Shown in pieces: positions 1-8,396 of a stretch of 64,000 nt of DNA. The notes under the pieces were generated by a model that saw only the letters and a program-made list of their open reading frames with translations, had not been told where the DNA came from and did not search any database. Position numbers and translations under genes: made by a program. The DNA lies in contig NZ_CP098805.1 in the NCBI RefSeq assembly GCF_023821985.2, positions 3,224,001 to 3,288,000 of the forward strand, in the 5' to 3' direction. This stretch comes from Dyadobacter chenhuakuii. Its GTDB lineage: Bacteria > Bacteroidota > Bacteroidia > Cytophagales > Spirosomataceae. The stretch's first letter is position 1. Each line of letters opens with the position of its first letter.

Positions 1-1
1 G

Positions 2-790
2 AACATTGATGCGAAAGCGCGTTTTTCACAAGGGATTCAGCAGCAGTTCTCGGACCAGCAGATTGATTTTGTAGTTGATTATAAAGGATATCCCTTGAAT
101 GCGCCGCAAACAGACCTGAAAGTGGTCCTCAGGAAAAACTTCCGTTTCAATGAAATAAGGACCAATTTTAAACCGACCAATGTCAGGCCTTTTGATCAGA
201 TTTTGGAGTACACATTCTTTGATCTCGAAAACACTTTTCCAGGCGGAAATGAATATCGCTATTTCGATAGCCGCAGCCTGACCGGAAGAGGCTTTGGGGT
301 TAATGAAATCGAGCGGTCGGACGAATTTACAAGGCTGATGTTATTCCCTGACAAGTCCCGGGCTAACAATGCATACATTCAAACAGATGATTTTAATGGT
401 CAATACATTGTAGATCAGCGCGAATCAGGGAACGGAAGTGTCGAAGCTGACTATACGCCTGTCCTGTTCACATTGAGAACCCAACAAGACCCCGAGGCTA
501 CATTTTACGTGAATGGGGCCTTCAATCTTTGGCAACTTACGGATGCCAATAAGATGACTTACAATGCGGCGACCAATGCTTATGAAGTTGAAATGATGAT
601 CAAACAAGGCGTCATCAATTATAATTACACAATGGTTAAGGCGGGACAAACACCCGATGAGGGATACATTGAAGGCAATTATGGCGCAACAGAGAATGAT
701 TACGACATCCTCATTTACCATCGCCCGCAAGCAGGAAGAGCCGATCTGCTGATCGGTTACCGAACCGTGGAATGGAACAGACGGCGCTGA
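2..790 (+). CDS. Type IX secretion plug protein (DUF5103), 3' part
   Basis: The reading frame is open from base 2 of the window with no start codon that fits, so the gene begins upstream and only about 262 C-terminal residues are present. The sequence matches my memory of the DUF5103 family, now called the T9SS plug protein, which closes the periplasmic or outer channel side of the SprA translocon in Bacteroidota. Visible signs are the alternating beta-rich segments, the VNGAFNLW stretch that resembles a carbohydrate-binding-module-like C-terminal domain, and the terminal RTVEWNRRR. The ORF could also be read from a TTG at 95, but that would cut into conserved sequence. It converges on ychF. 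Family assignment is from recognition and is fairly sure; the role is known from Flavobacterium relatives. Confidence 0.8.
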   Translation, partial: NIDAKARFSQGIQQQFSDQQIDFVVDYKGYPLNAPQTDLKVVLRKNFRFNEIRTNFKPTNVRPFDQILEYTFFDLENTFPGGNEYRYFDSRSLTGRGFGVNEIERSDEFTRLMLFPDKSRANNAYIQTDDFNGQYIVDQRESGNGSVEADYTPVLFTLRTQQDPEATFYVNGAFNLWQLTDANKMTYNAATNAYEVEMMIKQGVINYNYTMVKAGQTPDEGYIEGNYGATENDYDILIYHRPQAGRADLLIGYRTVEWNRRR

Positions 791-795
791 AAGGC

Positions 796-830
796 ACAAA
801 AAAAGGAGCGACCATTAGCCGCTCCTTCAT
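796..830 (-). terminator. Intrinsic terminator of ychF
   Basis: The 8-bp stem arms lie at 803-810 and 820-827. Read on the minus strand the hairpin is followed by a run of eight T, so it ends ychF transcription. There is no T run on the plus strand. Confidence 0.75.
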
Positions 831-846
831 CATTGAAATATCTTTA

Positions 847-1947
847 TTATACATTGAAACGGAAGTGCATAATGTCACCATCCGCAACAACGTATTCCTT
901 GCCTTCAACGGCCATTTTACCAACCTCTTTCACGCCTGCTTCCGTTTTATATTGCTCGTAATCAGCAATTTTAATCACTTCCGCACGGATGAAGCCTTTT
1001 TCGAAATCACTGTGAATCACACCCGCAGCTTGTGGCGCTTTCCAGCCTTTTTCAATCGTCCAGGCTCTTACTTCCTTCACACCGGCTGTGAAATAAGTGA
1101 TCAGGTTCAGCAGTGAATAAGAAGCTTTGATCAATTTACTCAAACCGGATTCTTTCAAACCATATTCTCCCAGGAACATTTCATGCTCTTCCGGATCTTC
1201 AATTTCTGAAATCTGTGATTCGATAGCTGCACAAAGGACAATTACGTCTGCGCCTTCATGTTTCACAGCCTCGCGCAATTTTTCAGAATATTCATTGCCG
1301 GTTAGCATTGAGTTTTCATCCACATTGGCAACATAAAGCACCGGCTTGGCAGTCAGCAATTGCAAATCACCGATTACGGCTTCTTTGGTTTCTGCATCGA
1401 TCACCACGCTGCGGGCATTCTTGCCTTCTTCGAGCGTTGCTTTATATTTTTTCAACCATTCCAGCTCCGCTTTCGCTTTTGCATCACCGGCACGGGCTCC
1501 TTTTTCTGTTTTCTGAATTTTTTTCTCAACAGATTCAAGGTCTTTCATCTGCAACTCAATGTCGATGATCTCTTTATCAAAAACAGGATCCACACGACCT
1601 TCCACGTGCACAACATTTTCGTCCTGAAAACATCTTACAACATGCACAATGGCATCAACTTCCCGGATATTGGCAAGAAATTTATTCCCTAACCCTGCTC
1701 CCTGGCTTGCACCTTTCACAAGGCCGGCAATGTCAACGAATTCTATGATGGTTGGTATAACCTTCTGCGGACTTACCAGCTTTGTAAGAACATCCAGACG
1801 CTCGTCAGGCACGGTTACCACGCCAACGTTGGGTTCTATTGTACAGAAAGGATAATTGGCGGCTTCGGCTTTACCGGTTGAAATGGCATTAAAAAGAGTG
1901 GATTTCCCTACGTTCGGCAATCCCACGATCCCACATTGAAGACTCAT
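847..1947 (-). CDS. ychF: Redox-regulated ATPase YchF (OLA1 family)
   Basis: This is a 366-residue Obg-like ATPase, the usual length for YchF. The P-loop GLPNVGKS is at residues 9-16, the G3-type DIAG at 72-75, and the family-specific NVDE replaces the NKxD guanine motif, which is why these proteins prefer ATP. A coiled region follows the G domain and a TGS domain ends the protein. YchF binds ribosomes and is linked to stress and redox responses in other bacteria. The frame extends upstream to 1992, but the start at 1947 (MSLQCGIVG) aligns with the family and is chosen here. It stands alone, with a terminator downstream. Confidence 0.96.
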   Translation of the reverse strand: MSLQCGIVGLPNVGKSTLFNAISTGKAEAANYPFCTIEPNVGVVTVPDERLDVLTKLVSPQKVIPTIIEFVDIAGLVKGASQGAGLGNKFLANIREVDAIVHVVRCFQDENVVHVEGRVDPVFDKEIIDIELQMKDLESVEKKIQKTEKGARAGDAKAKAELEWLKKYKATLEEGKNARSVVIDAETKEAVIGDLQLLTAKPVLYVANVDENSMLTGNEYSEKLREAVKHEGADVIVLCAAIESQISEIEDPEEHEMFLGEYGLKESGLSKLIKASYSLLNLITYFTAGVKEVRAWTIEKGWKAPQAAGVIHSDFEKGFIRAEVIKIADYEQYKTEAGVKEVGKMAVEGKEYVVADGDIMHFRFNV

Positions 1948-2056
1948 GTTATAATTTATGCAGTTAAAAGCAGGTAGTTTTCCATGCAACAATGCAAAGA
2001 GCTCCTGTCTGCCAGATGATAATTTACAAAATTACCACTTAGCGAGTAGAAAAACC

Positions 2057-2089
2057 AAAAGCCTTCGTAATAGATTGCGAAGGCTTTTT
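2057..2089 (-). terminator. Terminator of the DUF3276 gene
   Basis: Perfect 11-bp stem arms at 2057-2067 and 2078-2088, with A/T tracts on both sides. It lies 17 bp beyond the stop codon of the minus-strand gene at 2106 and ends its transcript. It could act in both directions. Confidence 0.8.
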
Positions 2090-2105
2090 CATTCTGTTAA
2101 TTTTT

Positions 2106-2453
2106 TTAATCCCACTTAAGGTCCGACTCTCCAACTACGTCCACCTCATCTGCCTTGGCATCGAACTGAGAAAAGTCAACTTCCGGCATCAACTCTGTTT
2201 TCACATGATCCACGGCATCCTTCAAAGCATCAACGAACTTATCAAAATCCTCTTTGTATAAAAACATCTTGTGTTTTTCATACGTAAAACCGTCTCCCTG
2301 TGGATGGCGGCGGCTTTCTGTGATGGTAAGATAATAATCGTTGGATCGCGTCGAGCGAACATCGAAGAAGTAAGTCCTTTTTCCTGCCCTGACCCTTTTG
2401 GAGTAGATTTGCTCTCTGTCTTCCACTATGTTAAGTTTTAAATAGGTTTTCAA
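2106..2453 (-). CDS. PUR-alpha-like nucleic-acid-binding protein (DUF3276)
   Basis: The 115-residue product carries the conserved core with KRTYFFDVR, YYLTITESR and FLYKEDFDKF that marks the bacterial DUF3276 family. Members have a PUR-alpha/Whirly-type fold and bind single-stranded DNA and RNA; the family is widespread in Bacteroidota and Spirochaetes. The C-terminal 20 residues are acidic and likely disordered. The first ten residues differ from what I recall of relatives, so the start is only moderately sure. It is monocistronic with its own terminator. Confidence 0.88.
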   Translation of the reverse strand: MKTYLKLNIVEDREQIYSKRVRAGKRTYFFDVRSTRSNDYYLTITESRRHPQGDGFTYEKHKMFLYKEDFDKFVDALKDAVDHVKTELMPEVDFSQFDAKADEVDVVGESDLKWD

Positions 2454-2590
2454 ACGCTAAAATATAAAGTTTATTGCTGCTAACAAAAAAACAAGAGCAT
2501 ATTAGCAATTTGTTAGTATTGACTAGTACATTTTTCATGTAGCGCTTTCACTTTTGCTTTCGGAATTGCTCTTTTTTAAAAAGTTTTTAT

Positions 2591-2669
2591 TAGTTTTGAA
2601 ATTCGTGGGTTTCCAATTTCTCGGCAAACTCCAAATAAATGGTATGAAATAAGGGCTTTTACCTTATTT
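2591..2669 (+). promoter_or_regulatory. Putative rlpA promoter element and leader hairpin
   Basis: TAGTTTTG at 2591-2598 fits the Bacteroidota -7 consensus TAnnTTTG. A TTG lies about 22 bp upstream as a weak -33 element. The leader then contains an 8-bp inverted repeat (arms 2647-2654 and 2662-2669) ending 23 bp before the rlpA start codon. That position could affect translation. Both assignments are inferred from sequence only. Confidence 0.4.
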
Positions 2670-2692
2670 ATGTTTCACCTAAAACCACAGAT

Positions 2693-3145
2693 ATGACTTA
2701 TAATCGTATCCTGATTCTTATCCTGTTAGCTTTCGCTTTCACGCCTGAAACCATCGCACAGGTTAAACTCGGCAAAACTGAAACTGGTCACGCATCCTAT
2801 TATGCAACCCGGTTCAATGGCAAAAAAACCTCCTTTGGAGAAGTGCACAAAAGCACAGAATTGTCAGCAGCTCACAGAAGCTACCCGCTTAATACGATGC
2901 TCGAAGTAACGAATCTGGAAAACGACGAAAAAGTAATTGTAAGAGTTAACGATCGCGGACCTTTCGCAAAAAACCGATTGGTCGATCTTAGCAACGAGGC
3001 CGCCAGATTACTTGGCATAATTTCAAAAGGTGTTGCCAATGTCTCCATCCGCGTAGTAGGCATGGAAGGAATGGTGCTCCTTGATCCTAATGAACAAATT
3101 GACGCCAGATCGGGAAAAGTAGTCGCTATGCGCGGCAACAGATAA
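2693..3145 (+). CDS. rlpA: Septal ring lytic transglycosylase RlpA-like protein
   Basis: The product has 150 residues with a signal peptide over about residues 1-22 (cleavage after ETIAQ or nearby) and then a single double-psi beta-barrel domain. The GHASYYATRFNGKKTSFGE block, LNTMLEVTN and VRVNDRGPF are the RlpA hallmarks. RlpA proteins cleave denuded glycan strands of peptidoglycan; some members only bind them. No SPOR domain is present, which is common for short Bacteroidota versions. It lies 12 bp upstream of a DUF58 gene and may be co-transcribed with it. Confidence 0.88.
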   Translation: MTYNRILILILLAFAFTPETIAQVKLGKTETGHASYYATRFNGKKTSFGEVHKSTELSAAHRSYPLNTMLEVTNLENDEKVIVRVNDRGPFAKNRLVDLSNEAARLLGIISKGVANVSIRVVGMEGMVLLDPNEQIDARSGKVVAMRGNR

Positions 3146-3157
3146 TGTAATTTCAGA

Positions 3158-4072
3158 ATGAACAGCCGGCAACTTGATCTAGCAAAAGTAAGGGAGTTTG
3201 GCAATCTGGAATTTCTAGCAAAACAACTTGTGGAAGGCTTTATCACAGGCCTCCACAAATCCCCGTTTCACGGTTTTTCCGTTGAATTTGCTGAACATCA
3301 GCTCTATAACACAGGAGAATCCACCCGTAACATTGATTGGAAGGTCTACGCCAAAACAGACCGCCTTTATGTAAAACGTTACGAAGAAGAAACAAACCTC
3401 CGCTGCCATTTACTGCTCGACACTTCCTCTTCAATGTATTACCCCGAAGAAAGTTACGGCAAAATGACTTTCAGCGTCATGGCTGCTGCAAGCCTTACTT
3501 ATCTTTTACAAAGACAAAAAGACGCAGTAAGCCTCTGCACATTCTCCGAAAATATCGAAATCCAGACAGCTGTAAAATCTACGCCGTCTCACGTGCACAA
3601 GATTATCCTGGAACTGGACAATGTGCTGCAAAGCAAGCGGCCGCTAACAAAAACCTCCGTCGCCACCGTTTTGCACCAGATCGCGGAGAAAATCCATAAG
3701 CGCTCGCTTGTTGTGATTTTCAGTGATATGTTCGATAACCTGGAAGAAGCCGATAAGATCTTCTCCGCATTACAACATTTAAGACATAATCTCCACGAAG
3801 TCCTACTATTCCACGTTACCGACCGTCAAACCGAGGAGCTGTTCGCTTTCGAAAACCGCCCTTATGAATTTATCGACCTCGAATCGGGCGACAGGGTTAA
3901 GGTCCAACCGGATCAGGTAAGGGAATCTTACAAAGAATTTGTAGGTGATTTTTATCAAAAGCTTAAACTGAAATGCGGCCAGTATAAGATCGACTTTATT
4001 GAGGCGGACATTGCAAAAGGCTTCGATCCTATCCTGATGGCGTATTTGGTGAAACACGCTAAAATGAGGTAA
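3158..4072 (+). CDS. DUF58 domain protein (vWA/MIDAS-like)
   Basis: The 304-residue soluble protein carries the DUF58 signature STRNIDWKVYAKTDRLYVKRYEEE, here split around residues 50-75, followed by a MIDAS-like DTSSSM metal site around residue 88. DUF58 proteins are usually partners of MoxR-type AAA ATPases, and in Bacteroidota often part of the Bat locus. No moxR or bat gene is next to it here, so its partner must be elsewhere. It has no membrane segment. It follows rlpA by 12 bp. Confidence 0.85.
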   Translation: MNSRQLDLAKVREFGNLEFLAKQLVEGFITGLHKSPFHGFSVEFAEHQLYNTGESTRNIDWKVYAKTDRLYVKRYEEETNLRCHLLLDTSSSMYYPEESYGKMTFSVMAAASLTYLLQRQKDAVSLCTFSENIEIQTAVKSTPSHVHKIILELDNVLQSKRPLTKTSVATVLHQIAEKIHKRSLVVIFSDMFDNLEEADKIFSALQHLRHNLHEVLLFHVTDRQTEELFAFENRPYEFIDLESGDRVKVQPDQVRESYKEFVGDFYQKLKLKCGQYKIDFIEADIAKGFDPILMAYLVKHAKMR

Positions 4073-4120
4073 TTTTTTCAGAAATTTGAAAGCAGATCCC
4101 TTTCCTATTTGCTGTCAGAT

Positions 4121-5269
4121 ATGAAAAAACATTTTACCCGCTTCTTCTATTTTACCTTCACTTTATTTTCGCTGGCAGGGTGTAAATCTGCTGAGAAATC
4201 GCTTAAAAAGGGTGATTTTGATGAATCTGTCATCCGGGCGGTTGATAAGCTGAACAACAATGCCACGCACAGCTCCTCCATCGAAGCGCTGAAACAAGCC
4301 TATCCCCTCGCGCTCGAACAACATTTGAATGATATCAAGCAGAATAGGGAGTCGGATGACCTGTTTAAATGGGAAGCTGAATTGCAATCCTACGTTAGAC
4401 TAAACAGGCTCTTTCAGGCGATTGATCAATGCAGTTCGTGCGCTAAACTGGTTACCGCCCAGAATTTCGAAAAAGAGGAGAAACTGGCAAGGCATAATGC
4501 TGCAAACGTCCGTTACAAAGAGGGGCAAACATTGCTGGCGATAGGCGACCGCGAAAACGCACGAAAGGCCTACGAGCATTTTGAAGTGGTCAATAACCTG
4601 ATCCCGAATTTCAATGATGTGGAGAAAAAGCTGGATCTGGCTTATGAGGTTGCTTCTTTCAAAGTGGTTGTGGAGCAGGTCTTGGTTACTTCCAGGACTT
4701 ACCAGCTGAGTAATGAATATTTTCAGGAAAGGGTCAATGAATATCTGCAAACCAATAAGCGGCTGAATAAATTCGTGCGATTTTATATGCCCGAAGAAGC
4801 GGCAAACCTCAAACTCGAACCCGACCACATTATCAGACTGCAATTCGATGATTTCGTCGTGGGAAATACGCTTGTTGAAAAAAATACGGAAGTTGTGATT
4901 AGTAAAGACAGCGTAAAAGTGGGTGAGGTCCAGGTGGGCAGGATCAAAAAGCCTGTGTTTAATAAAGTTACAGCCAAACTGACGCAAAGCCGTAAAACTG
5001 TTCTTTCTGCCGGATTGCTCGATATGCAGATTATGGATTTCAAGACAAAACGAGTAGTAACCCAGGAAAAATTTAATGGTGAATACAACTGGATGTGCGA
5101 ATGGGCTTCCTTCAATGGCGACGAACGGGCGCTAACTGCCGCTCAGCTTAGGAAATGTAAAAGCCAGGAGTTAATGCCGCCTGCGCCGCAGCAACTATTC
5201 GTAGAATTCAGCAAACCGATTTACGAACGCCTTACCAGCAAGCTGCAAAGTTATTATGCAAAATACTGA
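4121..5269 (+). CDS. Outer-membrane or periplasmic lipoprotein, unknown function
   Basis: The product is 382 residues from the ATG at 4121. A TTG 12 bp upstream is in frame but would add residues ahead of an otherwise typical signal. The lipoprotein signal ends in LAGC with Cys21. The mature part begins with helix-rich sequence that resembles TPR-like repeats (for example YKEGQTLLAIGDRENARKAY near residue 140), then a beta-rich C-terminal half. I do not recognise a named family. It is the last gene before convergent radA and has no obvious operon partner beyond the DUF58 gene 48 bp upstream. Confidence 0.75.
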   Translation: MKKHFTRFFYFTFTLFSLAGCKSAEKSLKKGDFDESVIRAVDKLNNNATHSSSIEALKQAYPLALEQHLNDIKQNRESDDLFKWEAELQSYVRLNRLFQAIDQCSSCAKLVTAQNFEKEEKLARHNAANVRYKEGQTLLAIGDRENARKAYEHFEVVNNLIPNFNDVEKKLDLAYEVASFKVVVEQVLVTSRTYQLSNEYFQERVNEYLQTNKRLNKFVRFYMPEEAANLKLEPDHIIRLQFDDFVVGNTLVEKNTEVVISKDSVKVGEVQVGRIKKPVFNKVTAKLTQSRKTVLSAGLLDMQIMDFKTKRVVTQEKFNGEYNWMCEWASFNGDERALTAAQLRKCKSQELMPPAPQQLFVEFSKPIYERLTSKLQSYYAKY

Positions 5270-5293
5270 TAAGGCGAGTCATCAAATTCTGTA

Positions 5294-6667
5294 CTAAGTA
5301 TTTAAAAAGAGCGACATAAATAGCTCGTCGAGGCTCGCAACCGCTATGACTTCGATCCTGAATTTTTTCAAGTCCAATCCTCTGCTGTTGTATTTGGAAA
5401 TGTAAACTTTTTTGAAACCCAATTTTTCAGCCTCAAAAATTCGGTTTTCGATCCTGCTGACTGCCCTCACTTCTCCCCCAAGCCCTACTTCCGCCGCGAA
5501 ACAAACTGACGGCGGGATGAATTTGTCTTCATAGGAAGAAACAATGGAAGCGATCACAGCCAGGTCAATCGCAGGATCTTCCACTTTTAATCCGCCAGCC
5601 ACATTTAAAAAAACATCCTGGACGCCTAACCGAAAACCGCCCCGCTTTTCCAGAACTGCGAGCAGCATTTGAAGCCGTTTTCCGTCAAATCCTGTGCTGC
5701 TTCGTTGGGGCGTTCCATAATTGGCGACGCTTACAAGGGATTGTATTTCAATCAATAATGGTCGGTTACCTTCCATCATGGAGCCTATGGCAATGCCGCT
5801 TACCGGCTCGTCGCGCTGTGAAATAAGAATTTCGGATGGGTTACTAACTTGCCGCAGACCGGAACCGTGCATTTCGTAAATACCAAGTTCAGAAGTGCTT
5901 CCAAAGCGGTTCTTTACGGTTCTGAGAATGCGATAGGTGTTGTGGCGATCGCCCTCGAACTGCAAAACGGTGTCCACCATATGTTCCAGCACTTTCGGCC
6001 CTGCCAGCGAACCATCTTTGGTAATGTGGCCAATAAGAAAAACCGGGACGCCCATTTCTTTGGCGTATTTCATAAATTCGGCCGTACATTCCCTCACTTG
6101 CGAAACGCTGCCTGCGCCCGACTCAATGTAAGTGGATTGCATCGTCTGGATGGAGTCGATGATCAGGATCTCGGGTTGGAAATCTTCTATTTGCCGGAAA
6201 ATATTTTGCGTATGCGTTTCGGTGAGAATGAAGCAATTGTCGCTTTTAGAATCCATCCGCTCCGCCCGCATCTTGATCTGCTGATCGGATTCCTCTCCTG
6301 AAACGTATAAAACCTTCTTATTGGACAGCGTAAGTGCAATTTGCAGCATTAATGTTGACTTCCCGATTCCCGGCTCGCCACCGATCAGAACCAGCGAACC
6401 TTGTACAATCCCGCCTCCCAGCACGCGGTTGAGTTCTCCGTCAAATGTTGTGATCCTCGGCTCGTTCTGGTATTCAATTTCAGCAATAGAACGCGGCCTG
6501 CTGGCCAGATTGACACCTTTCCAGGCAACTGCGGTCTTCTTATCTTCTTTTTCAATAACTTCCTGAACAAAAGTATTCCATTCGCCGCACGACGGGCAGC
6601 GACCCACCCATTTGGGTGAATTATACCCACATTCCTGACAAAAATAAGCTGTCTTGGCTTTGGCCAT
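5294..6667 (-). CDS. radA: DNA repair protein RadA
   Basis: This is a full-length 457-residue RadA. An N-terminal C4 zinc finger uses Cys10, Cys13, Cys24 and Cys27. The RecA-like ATPase domain has Walker A GEPGIGKST near residue 95, and the RadA-specific KNRFG motif is near residue 253. A Lon-protease-like C-terminal domain follows (GVQDVFLNVAGG onward). RadA drives branch migration of recombination intermediates. The ATG at 6667 gives the canonical MAKAKT start. It is transcribed alone and converges on the lipoprotein gene. Confidence 0.97.
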   Translation of the reverse strand: MAKAKTAYFCQECGYNSPKWVGRCPSCGEWNTFVQEVIEKEDKKTAVAWKGVNLASRPRSIAEIEYQNEPRITTFDGELNRVLGGGIVQGSLVLIGGEPGIGKSTLMLQIALTLSNKKVLYVSGEESDQQIKMRAERMDSKSDNCFILTETHTQNIFRQIEDFQPEILIIDSIQTMQSTYIESGAGSVSQVRECTAEFMKYAKEMGVPVFLIGHITKDGSLAGPKVLEHMVDTVLQFEGDRHNTYRILRTVKNRFGSTSELGIYEMHGSGLRQVSNPSEILISQRDEPVSGIAIGSMMEGNRPLLIEIQSLVSVANYGTPQRSSTGFDGKRLQMLLAVLEKRGGFRLGVQDVFLNVAGGLKVEDPAIDLAVIASIVSSYEDKFIPPSVCFAAEVGLGGEVRAVSRIENRIFEAEKLGFKKVYISKYNSRGLDLKKFRIEVIAVASLDELFMSLFLNT

Positions 6668-6834
6668 AAGTAGAAAAGTAATATTTATATATCCTTAAAG
6701 ACTAACACGATTTACCCAATAATTATTTAAATATTTGTACGTTTCAATCACAAAATCAAAAAAAATATGGGTCGGGTATAGTTTTTTATTTTTTGGCGTT
6801 ATTAACCGGTTTTACTTAAAAAATTATATTATCC

Positions 6835-7554
6835 ATGAACATCCTGAAAAAAGTAGCTTGCCTCTGCCTGTTATGCTTGATTGCCATAACATCCGCGCAA
6901 GCACAGAAAAAAGGTTTTGCGTTCGGTATTAAGGGTGGTGTGAATTTATCACGCCTGACGATGGGAAATGTTTTTACAACGAGATACGACGCTGCGGGGA
7001 ATCCCTACCTGGGATATGATGGCAAGGAAGTGAAGGATAATCTGAAACAAAGTTTTGATACAAGAACCGGTGCAGTAGGCGGGATTTACGCAAGATTCGG
7101 CCGTACATTATTCATTCAGCCCGAAGTGCTCGTCTCCACCAAAGGAGGATCATTTGAAATCGTTAAGAATGATCTTGAAACACCCGTAACAGAAAGAATT
7201 AATGTCAAATACAGCAACATTGATGTGCCTTTGCTCATCGGTTTCAAAGGCGGTCCGTTAAGAATTTTGGCGGGACCCGTAACTTCATTCAGAATTGGCG
7301 ATAATCAGCGGTTAAGAGATGCTTTTGAACACTATACGTCGGACCTGAACAATGCAATGTCCGAGGCAACATTCGGATATCAGCTGGGTGCTGGCCTGGA
7401 TATCGGCAGTTTTAGCCTGGATGTGAGAAGGGAAGGTTCATTTACCAATCTTGCATCGTTCCAGGTGAATGGACAAAATGTTGGAAACGGCAATGAGTCT
7501 GTGAAGCAAAAGATTAAATCCTGGCAGGTGACGCTTGGATTGAAGATTTTTTAA
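6835..7554 (+). CDS. PorT-like outer-membrane beta-barrel protein
   Basis: The 239-residue protein has a signal peptide (about residues 1-23, ending ITSAQAQ) and then the pattern of an 8-stranded beta-barrel of the PorT/OMP_b-brl_2 type: GIKGGVNLSRL near the start, IQPEVLVSTKGG in the middle, and alternating aromatic or hydrophobic strands, closing with SWQVTLGLKIF, which has the terminal Phe typical of outer-membrane barrels. Such proteins are numerous in Bacteroidota and mostly uncharacterised. It is monocistronic with a terminator after it. Confidence 0.85.
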   Translation: MNILKKVACLCLLCLIAITSAQAQKKGFAFGIKGGVNLSRLTMGNVFTTRYDAAGNPYLGYDGKEVKDNLKQSFDTRTGAVGGIYARFGRTLFIQPEVLVSTKGGSFEIVKNDLETPVTERINVKYSNIDVPLLIGFKGGPLRILAGPVTSFRIGDNQRLRDAFEHYTSDLNNAMSEATFGYQLGAGLDIGSFSLDVRREGSFTNLASFQVNGQNVGNGNESVKQKIKSWQVTLGLKIF

Positions 7555-7608
7555 TGAGTGAATGAGCGAATATTCTTAATCAGCATTTATTAATCATTCA
7601 CTCATTAA
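7551..7608. repeat. Short AATGAGTG-type inverted repeat
   Basis: A perfect 15-bp inverted repeat has arms at 7551-7565 and 7594-7608, with a further CACTCATTAA copy right after. The left arm overlaps the stop codon of the preceding gene. The unit is the same as in the longer element at 61234-61527. Confidence 0.7.
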
Positions 7609-7627
7609 CTCACTCATTAAAACAAAA

Positions 7628-7664
7628 CAAGCAGCCTTCGATCTATGCGATGGCTGCTGTTTTT
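7628..7664. terminator. Bidirectional terminator
   Basis: The 7-bp stem arms AGCAGCC and GGCTGCT lie at 7630-7636 and 7652-7658. A T-rich tract follows on the plus strand and an A-rich tract precedes. It serves the barrel gene at 6835 and, on the other strand, the LytTR gene at 7700. Confidence 0.75.
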
Positions 7665-7699
7665 ATGAATAACCCACTAATTTAATTCACCAAAATCGC

Positions 7700-8098
7700 T
7701 TATGCGGAAATGCGCAGGTTGGTATGATCCAACATTCCGGAAACCTCTTTAATTTTCCTGCGCGAAACCACCACTTCTTTGCCGCAAGACAGTTTCAGCA
7801 TGCGATCGTCTTCAAGGCGTGCAACCACGTAATCCGAATTTACCAGGTAGGATTTGTGCACACGCATGAAGTTTTGATTTAATTGACCGGCCAGTGATTT
7901 CAAAGTCTTGGAAACCAGATATTTCTTGCCAGTGTTCGTATATATGAAAGTGTAATTGCCTTCGCCTTCCAGGAAAGTAATTACCTCAGGAGCTAAGTAA
8001 ACGGTCCGTCCCATTGATTGTACGGAGATGAAAGCGGCACTGCCATTGATTGATTTTGATGACAGGTTGCGGTGTGTAAAGCTTGAAAAATTTTTCAT
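7700..8098 (-). CDS. Orphan LytTR-domain DNA-binding protein
   Basis: From the ATG at 8098 the product is 132 residues and consists almost only of a LytTR domain: FLEGEGNYTFIYTNTGKKYLVSK, the RVHKSYLVN motif near the centre, and VVVSRRKIKEV at the end. LytTR domains bind direct-repeat DNA sites and usually follow a receiver domain, which is absent here. The longer start at 8137 lies on top of a good minus-strand -7 element (8135-8142), so I prefer 8098. No sensor kinase is adjacent. Target genes cannot be told from this window. Confidence 0.85.
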   Translation of the reverse strand: MKNFSSFTHRNLSSKSINGSAAFISVQSMGRTVYLAPEVITFLEGEGNYTFIYTNTGKKYLVSKTLKSLAGQLNQNFMRVHKSYLVNSDYVVARLEDDRMLKLSCGKEVVVSRRKIKEVSGMLDHTNLRISA

Positions 8099-8134
8099 GG
8101 TAATAGAGACTAATATGTTTTGTTTTCTTGTATT

Positions 8135-8142
8135 CAAAATTA
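8135..8142 (-). promoter_or_regulatory. Putative -7 element of the LytTR gene
   Basis: Read on the minus strand this is TAATTTTG, which fits TAnnTTTG exactly. It places the transcript start near 8128, about 30 nt before the ATG at 8098. No clear -33 element is visible. Confidence 0.4.
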
Positions 8143-8324
8143 GTACATAGCGTATATTCAGAAAATACGTAGAAGTACGTATGCATTTGTAACTAATTCA
8201 TATACAATAATTTAACATTAGCAGAAAACGGAAAAGACGTAACTAAACTTAGTTAAATGCGTAATTTTACCTACTCCCGAAATCTTAGCCGCAATCAATT
8301 CACATCACTAGGCCGAACTTTAAT

Positions 8325-8332
8325 TATCTTTG
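8325..8332 (+). promoter_or_regulatory. Putative -7 element of pheS
   Basis: TATCTTTG followed by CA is an exact match to the Bacteroidota -7 consensus. It lies 64 bp before the pheS start codon. A convincing -33 TTTG is not present. Confidence 0.5.
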
Positions 8333-8396
8333 CACCGCTTTTGGTGTGAATCCTGATACATACCAGCCTCCAATCATTTGATAACAACAATAGTTT

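Noticed and set aside
4400..4987. A 195-codon minus-strand frame inside the lipoprotein gene
   Set aside because: Rich in His, Ile and Phe and without motifs; the plus-strand lipoprotein signal makes the forward gene more likely.
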